DNA from: Rhodovulum strictum
GTDB lineage: Bacteria > Pseudomonadota > Alphaproteobacteria > Rhodobacterales > Rhodobacteraceae
Direction of reading: 5' to 3'
DNA: 64,000 nt
Assembly: GCF_009649175.1 (NCBI RefSeq)
Contig: NZ_WJPO01000013.1
Location: 1-64,000, forward strand
Shown piece by piece: positions 7,957 through 15,672 of the stretch. How positions within the stretch are numbered: the stretch's first letter is position 1; each line of letters begins with the position of its first letter. Made by a program: the position numbers and the translations under genes. A model generated the notes under the pieces. That model was not told the DNA's origin. It did not search any database and saw nothing but the letters and a program-made list of their open reading frames with translations.

Positions 7957-9327
7957 TCAGCCCAGCGTGGCCCGGACCGCATTTCGGGTGACCGCGACGA
8001 CCTGATCGGCCTCGTCCCGCGTCAGGCAAAGCGGCGGGGCAAAGCCGATGATGTCGCCCTGCGGCATGGCCCGCGCGATCACGCCGTTGCGCGCCATCTC
8101 GGCCACCACGGCCCCCGCCACCTTGCCCGCCGGATCGTGGAAGCGGCGCGCAGCCTTGTCCGCGACCAGTTCGACCGCACACAGCATCCCCTCGCCGCGC
8201 ACCTCGCCGACATGGGGGTGATCGGCCAGTGCCGTTCGCATCGCCGCCACGAAATACGCCCCGACTTCGGCGGCGTTCTGCACCAGCCCCAGCTCGTCCA
8301 CCAGCCTGAGGTTCGCCACCCCCGCCGCCGCCCCGATCGGATGCGCCGAATAGGTCCAGCCATGGCCGATCGGCCCGTATTCGTCGGTGCCGCGCGCCAG
8401 CACATCCCACATCCGCCCCGACACGATCGAGGCCGACAGCGGCGCATAGGCCGAGGTCAGCCCCTTGGCCAGCGTGATCAGATCCGGCCGCAACCCGTAA
8501 TGCTCCGAACCGAACATGCTGCCCAGCCGCCCGAAGCCCGTCACCACCTCGTCCGCGATCAGCAGGATGTCGTGGCGTTCGAGGATCGACTGGATCACGT
8601 CCCAGTATCCCGCAGGCGGTGGCACGAGCCCACCCGTACCCATCACCGGCTCGCCGATGAAGGCGGCGATGGTCTCGGCCCCCTCGCGCGCGATCAGCGC
8701 CTCAAGTTCCGCCGCACAGAAGGAAACGAAATCGGCCTCGGTCATGTCCGGGTCGGGGCGGCGATAGAAATAGGCGGGCTCGGTATGCAGGATCCGCTCC
8801 AGCGGCAGGTCGAAGCGGTCATGGAACAGTTTCAGCCCCGTCATCGACCCAGTCACCAACCCCGAGCCGTGATAGCCCCGCCAGCGGCTGATGATCTTCT
8901 TCTTCTCGGGCCGTCCCAGCAGGTTGTTGTAATGCCAGACGAGTTTGACATTGGTCTCGTTCGCATCCGACCCCGACAGCCCGAAATAGACCTTCGACAT
9001 ATGCGCGGGCGCGCGGTCCATCACCATCTTCGCCAGCGTGATGCTGGCCTCGGTGCCATGGCCCACATAGGCGTGGTAATAGGCCAGTTCGCGCGCCTGT
9101 TCGGCTATCGCCTCGGCGATCTCGGGGCGGCCATAGCCCACATTCACGCAGTAAAGCCCGGCAAAGGCGTCGAGAAAGCGATTGCCGTCGCGATCCTCGA
9201 TGAAACAGCCCTGCCCGGTGCGGATGATCCGCTGTGGTGCCTCGCCGCGGGCGAACTGGCCCAGATGCGTCGACGGGTGGAAAAAGCTTTCGCGGTCCCA
9301 TTGTTCAAGCTGGTCGTTTCTCAGCAT
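7957..9327 (-). CDS. Class III PLP-dependent aminotransferase (omega-transaminase type)
   Basis: The product has 456 residues. The start at 9327 gives MLRNDQLEQWDRESFFHPST, the usual N-terminus of this group; a longer upstream reading is not supported. Motifs are GLYCVNVGYGRPE, the cofactor-binding GLSGSDANETNVK, FIGEPVMGTGG, IADEVVTGFGR, and the Schiff-base Lys in TLAKGLTSAYAPL. It moves an amino group from an omega-amine or amino acid to an oxo acid. It is divergent from the ectoine hydrolase gene across 176 bases. It could transaminate 2,4-diaminobutyrate if that pair degrades ectoine, but the substrate cannot be read from the sequence. Confidence 0.88.
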   Translation of the reverse strand: MLRNDQLEQWDRESFFHPSTHLGQFARGEAPQRIIRTGQGCFIEDRDGNRFLDAFAGLYCVNVGYGRPEIAEAIAEQARELAYYHAYVGHGTEASITLAKMVMDRAPAHMSKVYFGLSGSDANETNVKLVWHYNNLLGRPEKKKIISRWRGYHGSGLVTGSMTGLKLFHDRFDLPLERILHTEPAYFYRRPDPDMTEADFVSFCAAELEALIAREGAETIAAFIGEPVMGTGGLVPPPAGYWDVIQSILERHDILLIADEVVTGFGRLGSMFGSEHYGLRPDLITLAKGLTSAYAPLSASIVSGRMWDVLARGTDEYGPIGHGWTYSAHPIGAAAGVANLRLVDELGLVQNAAEVGAYFVAAMRTALADHPHVGEVRGEGMLCAVELVADKAARRFHDPAGKVAGAVVAEMARNGVIARAMPQGDIIGFAPPLCLTRDEADQVVAVTRNAVRATLG

Positions 9328-9503
9328 CTCGCCCGTCCCCTTGTCCCGCCTCGCGCGCCACCGGATGCCGCCGGACGCATCGCACAGGCATGGCATAGCC
9401 GGTTTCGCCTGCCGTCTCTACCCCTGCCCCGCAACAGCGATTGACGCGCGCCCCTGCGCCGGTCTGAAATCGCCCCGCACGCCGCCAACAGGAGCCTTCG
9501 CCC

Positions 9504-10718
9504 ATGACCAAGGATGCCGCCCCGACCCGCCCCGCCAATGCGGGGCCTGCGCCCTTCAGCCGGGGCGAATATGACCGCCGTCTGGGCCTGGTGCGCCGGG
9601 CGATGGCAGAGCGCGGCATCGACATCCTGTTCATCGAGGATCCCTCGAACATGGCCTGGCTGACGGGCTATGACGGCTGGTCCTTCTACGTCCATCAGGG
9701 CGTTCTGGTCTTCCACGATGCCGACCCGATGTGGTGGGGTCGGCAGATGGACGCGAATGCCGCGCTGCGCACGGTCTGGATGGCGGGCGCCCATATCACC
9801 CATTATTCCGACGCTTACGTCCAGTCGACCGAACGCCACCCGATGCAGCAGCTTGCGGGCATCATCCGCGACCTAGGCTATGGCGCCAGGCGGATCGGCG
9901 TCGAGATGGAGAATTACTATTTCTCGGCCAAGGCCTACCTTACCCTGCGCGCGGCGCTGCCAGAGGCCGAACTGGTGGACGCCACGGCGCTGGTGAACTG
10001 GCAGCGCACGGTGAAATCCGGCGAGGAACTGGATTTCATGCGCCGCGCCGCGCGGATCTCGGAAAAGATCGTCGACGGCGTGATGGACCGGATCGAACCT
10101 GGCCTGCCCAAGAACCGGCTGGTGGCCGATCTCTATCACGACGCGATCACCGGCACAGATGAGGGCTGGGGCGATTACCCGGCCATCGTGCCGCTGCTGC
10201 CCTCGGGCGCGGATGCCTCGGCCTCGCACCTGACCTGGGACGGGCGGCCCTTCGTTCAGGGCGAGGCGACATTCTTCGAGATCTCGGGCTGCTACCGGCG
10301 CTATCACGCGCCCTTCTGCCGGACGATCTTTCTGGGCGAGCCGCCCGATTACATGCGCCGGGCCGAGGCCGCGCTGCTGGAGGGGATCGAGGCCGGGCTT
10401 GAGGCCGCCCGCGCGGGCAACCGGGCCTGCGACATCGCCAATGCGCTGGCCGCCCCCCTGGAACGGGCAGGCATCCGCCGCGGCGCGCGCTGCGGCTATC
10501 CGATCGGCCTCAGCTATCCGCCCGACTGGGGCGAGCGCACGATTTCCCTGCGCCCCGAGGATGAAACCGTGCTGGAACCCGGCATGACCTTTCATTTCAT
10601 GCCCGGCCTCTGGATGGAGAATTGGGGGCTGGAGATCACCGAATCCATCCTGATCCGCGAGGACGGCCCGGCGGAAACCTTCTGCAACCGTCCGCGCAGG
10701 CTTTACGTCAAGCCATGA
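9504..10718 (+). CDS. doeA: Ectoine hydrolase (M24 peptidase-like, DoeA/EutD)
   Basis: The product has 404 residues and probably opens the ectoine ring to give N-acetyl-2,4-diaminobutyrate. It is a pita-bread-fold M24 protein. The segments DPSNMAWLTGYDGWSFYVHQ, YVQSTERHP, EMENYYFSAKA, IVPLLPSGADASASHLTWD and GYPIGLSYPPDWGER are characteristic of DoeA as I remember it from Halomonas and roseobacters, and are more specific than general Xaa-Pro peptidases. Its stop overlaps the next start (ATGA), coupling it to the M20 deacylase. No ectoine transporter and no canonical doeB are visible, so pathway assignment stays tentative. Confidence 0.8.
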   Translation: MTKDAAPTRPANAGPAPFSRGEYDRRLGLVRRAMAERGIDILFIEDPSNMAWLTGYDGWSFYVHQGVLVFHDADPMWWGRQMDANAALRTVWMAGAHITHYSDAYVQSTERHPMQQLAGIIRDLGYGARRIGVEMENYYFSAKAYLTLRAALPEAELVDATALVNWQRTVKSGEELDFMRRAARISEKIVDGVMDRIEPGLPKNRLVADLYHDAITGTDEGWGDYPAIVPLLPSGADASASHLTWDGRPFVQGEATFFEISGCYRRYHAPFCRTIFLGEPPDYMRRAEAALLEGIEAGLEAARAGNRACDIANALAAPLERAGIRRGARCGYPIGLSYPPDWGERTISLRPEDETVLEPGMTFHFMPGLWMENWGLEITESILIREDGPAETFCNRPRRLYVKP

Positions 10719-11881
10719 CCGACCGGCTGGACAGCACCCGCGCGATCCTGACCGATCTGGTGGCCTTTCCCACCGTGTCCTCGGACTCGAACCTCGCAAT
10801 GATCGTCCATATCGCCGCGATGCTGGGCGATCTGGGCGCGCATGTGGACCTGTTCCACGACGAGACGGGGCACAAGGCCAACATCTTCGCCACGCTCGGC
10901 CCGCGCGCGGCGGGGGGCGGCATCGTGCTATCGGGTCATACCGACGTGGTGCCGGTCACCGATCAGGACTGGTCCACCGATCCGTTCGTGCTGCATGAAA
11001 GCGACGGGCGGCTTTACGGCCGCGGCACCTGCGACATGAAGGGATTCATCGCCGCGACGCTGGCGATGGCGCCGGTCTGGGCGGCGCTGGATCTGAAACG
11101 CCCGCTGCATTTCGCCTTTACCCATGACGAGGAGGTGGGCTGCCTTGGCGGGCAGGCGCTGGTGGCCGAACTGTCGGCCCGCGGCCTCCGCCCCGAGGTC
11201 GCGATCATCGGCGAGCCCACCGAAATGCGCATCGTCGAGGCACACAAGGGCTGCTGCGAATACAGCGTCACGTTTCACGGGCTGGAAGGCCACGGCTCGA
11301 ACCCCGACGCAGGCGTGAACGCAGCAGAGGCCGCAGTGCGCTATGTCGCCCGGCTGATGGAACTGGCCGAAGCACTGAAGACCCGCGCCCCGCATAACAG
11401 CCCGTTCAGCCCGCCCTGGACAACGATCAACCTGGGCCGGATCGCCGGGGGGCATGCGCATAACGTGATCCCCGGCCGCGCCGAAGTGGATTGGGAAATG
11501 CGCCCCGTCCAGGCCGCGGACATGGCTTTCGTCAAGGACCAGATGGCCCGCCATGTCGACGAGGTATTGCTGCCCGGAATGCGCGCCACCGATCCCAGCG
11601 CCGCCATCCTGACCCGCGTGGTGGGCGAGGTGGCGGGGCTGGAACCCATGGAGGACAGCGAAGCCCGCCGCCTGCTGATGGAACTGACCGGCGAGGCCCG
11701 CGCCGAAACCGTGCCGTTCTCGACCGAGGCGGGGCTGTTCCAGTCCATCGGCTGCGCGGCCGCCGTCTGCGGGCCGGGCTCGATCGCGCAGGCGCACAAG
11801 CCCGATGAATTCGTCACGCTGGACCAACTGGCCCAATGCCTGACCATGATGGACGGTCTGGCCACCGTCCTGACCCGCTAG
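10715..11881 (+). CDS. ArgE-like M20 amidohydrolase (acetylornithine deacetylase family)
   Basis: The product has 388 residues. The start at 10715 overlaps the doeA stop. It shows the M20 metal-binding motifs: GHTDVVP, GRGTCDMKG, FTHDEEVGCLGG, and GEPTEMR, followed by the dimerisation insert (CCEYSVTFHGLEGHGSNPDA). Length and motifs match acetylornithine deacetylase. Tight coupling to an ectoine hydrolase suggests it removes the acetyl group from N-acetyl-2,4-diaminobutyrate, the step normally done by the unrelated DoeB. A role in ornithine synthesis or general deacylation is the alternative. Confidence 0.85.
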   Translation: MTDRLDSTRAILTDLVAFPTVSSDSNLAMIVHIAAMLGDLGAHVDLFHDETGHKANIFATLGPRAAGGGIVLSGHTDVVPVTDQDWSTDPFVLHESDGRLYGRGTCDMKGFIAATLAMAPVWAALDLKRPLHFAFTHDEEVGCLGGQALVAELSARGLRPEVAIIGEPTEMRIVEAHKGCCEYSVTFHGLEGHGSNPDAGVNAAEAAVRYVARLMELAEALKTRAPHNSPFSPPWTTINLGRIAGGHAHNVIPGRAEVDWEMRPVQAADMAFVKDQMARHVDEVLLPGMRATDPSAAILTRVVGEVAGLEPMEDSEARRLLMELTGEARAETVPFSTEAGLFQSIGCAAAVCGPGSIAQAHKPDEFVTLDQLAQCLTMMDGLATVLTR

Positions 11882-11909
11882 GCCCGGCCCCCGGGACGGG
11901 GACCGGGCC
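11881..11909. terminator. Convergent-gene hairpin after the M20 gene
   Basis: The arms 11881-11892 and 11898-11909 pair over 12 positions with one mismatch around a 5-base loop. The hairpin sits in the 36 bases between the M20 gene (plus) and the binding-protein gene (minus). It has no T-run, only an AAATTA stretch to the right. Confidence 0.5.
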
Positions 11910-11917
11910 GGGACAAA

Positions 11918-12904
11918 TTATTGCAGCGCCGCGTCGGTGATCGCGTGGGTCCAGGCGCCTTCGGGCTCTTTCGTGATGACCGGGTCCGAGCCCCCCGACA
12001 TCAGCGAGGCGACGGTGCGCGCGTAATCCTCGGGGTCGAGCGCGCCGTTCGAACCGGCGGTCAGCTTGGCCACCTCGCCCATCATCCGCTTCTGGTGGGT
12101 CTCGGTCTGGGCGCCGGTCTCGTCATTCTCGAGAACGATCATCGCCGCCGCGTCGGGGTTTTCCTCGGCCCATTTCCACCCCTTCATCGAGGCCCGGACG
12201 AACCGCACCAGCTTGTCCACCTCGGCCTCGTCGGCCAGCTTCGACTCGAGGACATAAAGCCCGTCCTCCAGCGTCGCGACGCCCTGATCCTCATACTTGA
12301 AGGTCACAAGCTCATCGGCCGAGATCCCGGCGTCGATCACCTGCCAGTATTCGTTATAGGTCATGGTCGAGATGCAATCGGCCTGTTTCTGCAACAGCGG
12401 ATCGACGTTGAAGCCCTGTTTCAGCACCGTCACGCCCCCGGCCGATCCGTCGGTCGGAATGCCAAGCTGGCTCATCCAGCTCAGGAACGGATATTCATTG
12501 CCGAAGAACCACACGCCCAGCGTGCGGCCAGGGAAATCCGCGGGGCCGGCAACGCCGCTTTCCTTCAGACAGGTCAGCATCATGCCCGAGGACTTGAAGG
12601 GCTGGGCGATGTTGACGATCGGCGCCCCCGCCTCGCGCGCGGCAAGGGCCGAGGGCATCCAGTCCACCATCACATCGGCGCCGCCCCCCATCAGCACCTG
12701 AACCGGCGCGATATCGGGGCCGCCGGGCTTGATCGTCACATCCAGCCCTTCCTCCTCGTAAAAGCCCTGGTCGAGCGCGACGTAATAGCCCGCGAACTGG
12801 GCCTGCGTGACCCATTTCAGTTGCAGGTTCAGCTTGTCCGCCGCCTGCGCCGCCCCCGCGCCCAGCACAAGCGCCAGCGCCGCCGTCGTCATTCTCAGTT
12901 TCAT
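11918..12904 (-). CDS. ABC transporter substrate-binding protein, NMT1/THI5-like
   Basis: The product has 328 residues. The signal peptide is MKLRMTTAALALVLGAGAAQA. The mature protein opens with LNLQLKWVTQAQFAGYYVAL, the hallmark of THI5/ThiY-type periplasmic binding proteins, followed by GGPDIAPVQVL. Family members bind hydroxymethylpyrimidine, hydantoins or related rings. As the last gene of an operon with dihydropyrimidinase and beta-ureidopropionase, it probably captures a pyrimidine or hydantoin for import. GGAGGT precedes the start, and 22 bases separate it from the upstream permease gene. Confidence 0.88.
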   Translation of the reverse strand: MKLRMTTAALALVLGAGAAQAADKLNLQLKWVTQAQFAGYYVALDQGFYEEEGLDVTIKPGGPDIAPVQVLMGGGADVMVDWMPSALAAREAGAPIVNIAQPFKSSGMMLTCLKESGVAGPADFPGRTLGVWFFGNEYPFLSWMSQLGIPTDGSAGGVTVLKQGFNVDPLLQKQADCISTMTYNEYWQVIDAGISADELVTFKYEDQGVATLEDGLYVLESKLADEAEVDKLVRFVRASMKGWKWAEENPDAAAMIVLENDETGAQTETHQKRMMGEVAKLTAGSNGALDPEDYARTVASLMSGGSDPVITKEPEGAWTHAITDAALQ

Positions 12905-12926
12905 CGTTACCTCCGTGTTGCCTTTG

Positions 12927-13775
12927 TCATTCGCCCCGCTGCGAGGGGTGCCAGAAGGTCACCGCCCGTTCGGCCAATGCAACGAGGCCGTAGAATGCCG
13001 AACCGGCCAGCGCCGCCACGGCAATTTCCGCCCAGACCATGTCGAGCGCCAGCCGCCCCACCTCGGTCGAGATGCGAAATCCCATGCCCCTGATGGGGCT
13101 GCCGAAGAACTCGGCCACGATGGCCCCGATCAGCGCCAGCGTGGTTGCGATCTTGAGCCCGTTGAAGATGAAGGGCATCGCCGCCGGAAGCCGCAGCTTC
13201 AGCAGCGTCTGGCCATAGCTTGCGGAATAGGTCCGCATCAGGTCGCGCTGCATCGGATCGCTGGCGGCCAGACCCTGAACGGTGTTCACCAGCACGGGGA
13301 AGAACACCATGGCCACCACCACCGCCGCCTTGGACTGCCAGTCGAACCCGAACCACATCACCAGGATCGGCGCGGTGCCGATGATCGGCAGCGCCGCGAT
13401 GAAATTGCCCACCGGCAGAAGCCCGCGTTTCAGAAAGGGCGAGCGGTCGATGATAATCGCCGTCAGCACCGCTGCCGAACAGCCCATCACATAGCCCGAA
13501 AGCGCCCCCTTGACGAAGGTCTGCACGAAATCGACCCAAAGGATCGGCAGACTGGACACGATCCGCGCGCCGATAGCGGTGGGCGGCGGCAGGATCACGC
13601 TCGGCACGCCGAGGCCGCGCACCAGCCCCTCCCACACCACAAGGATGGTGATGCCAAAGATCGCGGGCACCGCCAGCCGCACGCCCCAGGCCCGCCGCCA
13701 GGGCGAGTTCGACAGCCACACGTTCAGCGCCAGCGCCGCCGCCCAGAACGCCGCGACCCCACCGACCCAGATCAT
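12927..13775 (-). CDS. ABC transporter permease (pyrimidine/hydantoin-type importer)
   Basis: The product has 282 residues with about six membrane helices. It contains the permease signature region that docks the ATPase (AASDPMQRDLMRTYSASYGQT, followed by LPAAMPFIF). It belongs to the BPD_transp_1 family of SsuC/ThiX-like permeases. It overlaps the preceding permease gene by 4 bases. The two permeases are related in this signature (RTYSAS in both), so the importer is probably a heterodimer. Confidence 0.88.
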   Translation of the reverse strand: MIWVGGVAAFWAAALALNVWLSNSPWRRAWGVRLAVPAIFGITILVVWEGLVRGLGVPSVILPPPTAIGARIVSSLPILWVDFVQTFVKGALSGYVMGCSAAVLTAIIIDRSPFLKRGLLPVGNFIAALPIIGTAPILVMWFGFDWQSKAAVVVAMVFFPVLVNTVQGLAASDPMQRDLMRTYSASYGQTLLKLRLPAAMPFIFNGLKIATTLALIGAIVAEFFGSPIRGMGFRISTEVGRLALDMVWAEIAVAALAGSAFYGLVALAERAVTFWHPSQRGE

Positions 13776-14647
13776 CGCGCCATCCCCATGCGGGCCAGCG
13801 TGATCCGCTGGATCAGCCCGATGATCCCCACCAGCGTCGCGGCCAGGATCGCGGCGGCAAAGAGTGCCGACCAGATCTGCACCGTCTGCCCGTAATAGCT
13901 GCCCGCCAGCAGCCGCGCGCCAAGCCCGCGCACCGCGCCCGTGGGCAATTCGCCGACGATGGCGCCCACCAGGCTCGCGGCCATGCCGACCTTCAGCGAG
14001 GTAAAGAGATAGGGCATCGAGGACGGCCAGCGCAGCTTCCAGAACGCCTGTGCCGGGCTGGCCGAATAGGTCCGCAACAGGTCAAGCTGCATCCGGTCGG
14101 GGCTGCGCAGCCCCGCCACCATGCCGACCACCACGGGGAAGAAGGACAGATAGGCCGAGATGATCGCCTTGGGCAGCAGCCCGCTGATGCCGACCGAGTT
14201 CAGCACCACGATGATCATCGGCGCGATGGCAAGGATCGGAATGGTCTGGGACGCGATCGCCCAGGGCATCACGCTCATGTCCATCGCACGGTTATGCACG
14301 ATGCCGATGGCCAGCAGGATCCCCGCCGCGGTCCCGATGCCAAAGCCCACCAGCGTCGCCGACAGCGTGACCCAGCCATGCCAGATCAGGCTGCGCCGCG
14401 TGAACGCCTTGCCCTCCAGAACCATCGCGCCGGTGGTGTTCCACAGCTCCGCCCCCACCTGATGCGGTGCGGGCAGCTTGGGGCGGTCCTGCGCCATCGT
14501 GTCGGCGACGATCTGGGTCAGCGTCAGTTCCTGCCCGGCCCGCGCGGCCTGATCCAGCGTCCATTGCCGGTTCAGCATCACCGCCGCGCCATACCACAGC
14601 GCCAGGATCGCCATCACCACCGTCAGGATCGGCAGGACGCTACGCAT
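13772..14647 (-). CDS. ABC transporter permease, second subunit
   Basis: The product has 291 residues with an N-terminal anchor helix (LPILTVVMAILALWYGAAV) and five further helices. The signature region SPDRMQLDLLRTYSASPAQ contacts the ATPase. Before the core there is an insert of about 60 residues (TMAQDRPKLPAPHQVGAELW) typical of the longer partner in these heterodimeric importers. Its start overlaps the small upstream membrane-protein gene by 8 bases, and its end overlaps the next permease gene by 4. Confidence 0.88.
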   Translation of the reverse strand: MRSVLPILTVVMAILALWYGAAVMLNRQWTLDQAARAGQELTLTQIVADTMAQDRPKLPAPHQVGAELWNTTGAMVLEGKAFTRRSLIWHGWVTLSATLVGFGIGTAAGILLAIGIVHNRAMDMSVMPWAIASQTIPILAIAPMIIVVLNSVGISGLLPKAIISAYLSFFPVVVGMVAGLRSPDRMQLDLLRTYSASPAQAFWKLRWPSSMPYLFTSLKVGMAASLVGAIVGELPTGAVRGLGARLLAGSYYGQTVQIWSALFAAAILAATLVGIIGLIQRITLARMGMAR

Positions 14648-14855
14648 CCGGCGGCCTCCGCGGGCTGCGCGTGGCCCCGAACCGCTTGCCCAAAAGATGC
14701 AGCGCCAGGACCGCCGGCGCCACCGTCACCAGAAAGGCGACCCAGCCCAGCAGCGGTGAGGCACTGACGCCCAGATCAAAGGCCCAGGCCAGCACCACCG
14801 CCAGCCACAGCACGGCCAGCCCCAGATAGACCCAGCGTCTAGTCGTCATAGGCAT
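14640..14855 (-). CDS. Small membrane protein between ABC ATPase and permease
   Basis: The product has 71 residues (69 from the second Met). Two membrane helices are visible: WVYLGLAVLWLAVVLAWAF at about 8-26 and LLGWVAFLVTVAPAVLALHLL at about 34-54. The tail is Arg/Pro-rich. The gene overlaps the ATPase gene by 17 bases and the permease gene by 8, so it is tightly embedded in the importer operon. I know no function. It may be an accessory subunit of the transporter. Confidence 0.65.
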   Translation of the reverse strand: MPMTTRRWVYLGLAVLWLAVVLAWAFDLGVSASPLLGWVAFLVTVAPAVLALHLLGKRFGATRSPRRPPDA

Positions 14856-15621
14856 GCCCCGCCCTCAGGCCCTCGCGCACGCGATGGGCGATTTCCAGGA
14901 ATTCCGGCGTGTCGCGGATATCAAGTGGCCGCTCCTTCGGCAGCGGGCTTTCGATCACGTCGGTGATCCGCCCCGGACGCGGGCTCATCACCACGATCTT
15001 GGTCGACAGATACACCGCCTCGGGGATCGAGTGCGTCACGAACAGACAGGTCTTCCCCGTCCGCGCCCACAGCGCCAGCAACTGCTCGTTCAGGTGGTCG
15101 CGCACGATCTCGTCCAGCGCGCCAAAGGGTTCATCCATAAGCAGAATATCGGCGTCAAACGCCAGCGCGCGGGCAATGCTGGCGCGCTGCTGCATCCCGC
15201 CCGACAACTGCCAAGGATACTTGTTGCCAAAGCCCTTGAGGTCCACCAGCTCCAGCACGCGGGCGACCCGTTCCTCCTGTTCGGCCTTGGGAAAGCCCAT
15301 GATTTCAAGCGGAAGCTTGATGTTTCGGGCGATGGTCCGCCACGGATAAAGCCCCGCCGCCTGGAACACGTAGCCATAGCTGCGCGCCTGCCGCGCGGCA
15401 TCCGGCGTCATCCCGTTCACCGTCAGGCTGCCGCCCGTCGGATGCTCCAGCGCCGCCACGCAGCGCAGGAAAGTCGTTTTCCCGCAACCGCTTGGCCCGA
15501 TGAAGCTGACGAACTCGCCCTTGCCGATGTCCAGCGACACGTCGCTGAGCGCATGGACTGGCCCGTCGTTCGTCTGGAACACCAGATCGAGGTGATCCGC
15601 CTTGATGACCGAAGCCTGCAT
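14839..15621 (-). CDS. ABC transporter ATP-binding protein
   Basis: The product has 260 residues and energises the importer. It contains Walker A GPSGCGKTT, a Q-loop in YVFQAAGLYPW, signature QLSGGMQQRASIARAL, Walker B ILLMDEPFGALDE and the switch His in FVTHSIPEAVYL. It is of the nitrate/sulfonate/taurine/THI5 type. The gene follows the dihydropyrimidinase gene after 51 bases that include a hairpin. Confidence 0.9.
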   Translation of the reverse strand: MQASVIKADHLDLVFQTNDGPVHALSDVSLDIGKGEFVSFIGPSGCGKTTFLRCVAALEHPTGGSLTVNGMTPDAARQARSYGYVFQAAGLYPWRTIARNIKLPLEIMGFPKAEQEERVARVLELVDLKGFGNKYPWQLSGGMQQRASIARALAFDADILLMDEPFGALDEIVRDHLNEQLLALWARTGKTCLFVTHSIPEAVYLSTKIVVMSPRPGRITDVIESPLPKERPLDIRDTPEFLEIAHRVREGLRAGHAYDD

Positions 15622-15638
15622 GGTCTTTCCCTTGCCCG

Positions 15639-15658
15639 GGCGGGCCCAAGGGCCCGCC
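15639..15658 (-). other. Intra-operon hairpin between dihydropyrimidinase and ABC genes
   Basis: The arms 15639-15646 and 15651-15658 are perfectly complementary over 8 G/C pairs with a CAAG loop. The hairpin lies in the 51-base gap inside an otherwise overlapping operon. It may tune expression of the transporter genes relative to the enzymes, or protect the upstream message from decay. This is inferred from position only. Confidence 0.4.
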
Positions 15659-15672
15659 GCCCTGCCCCTGCC

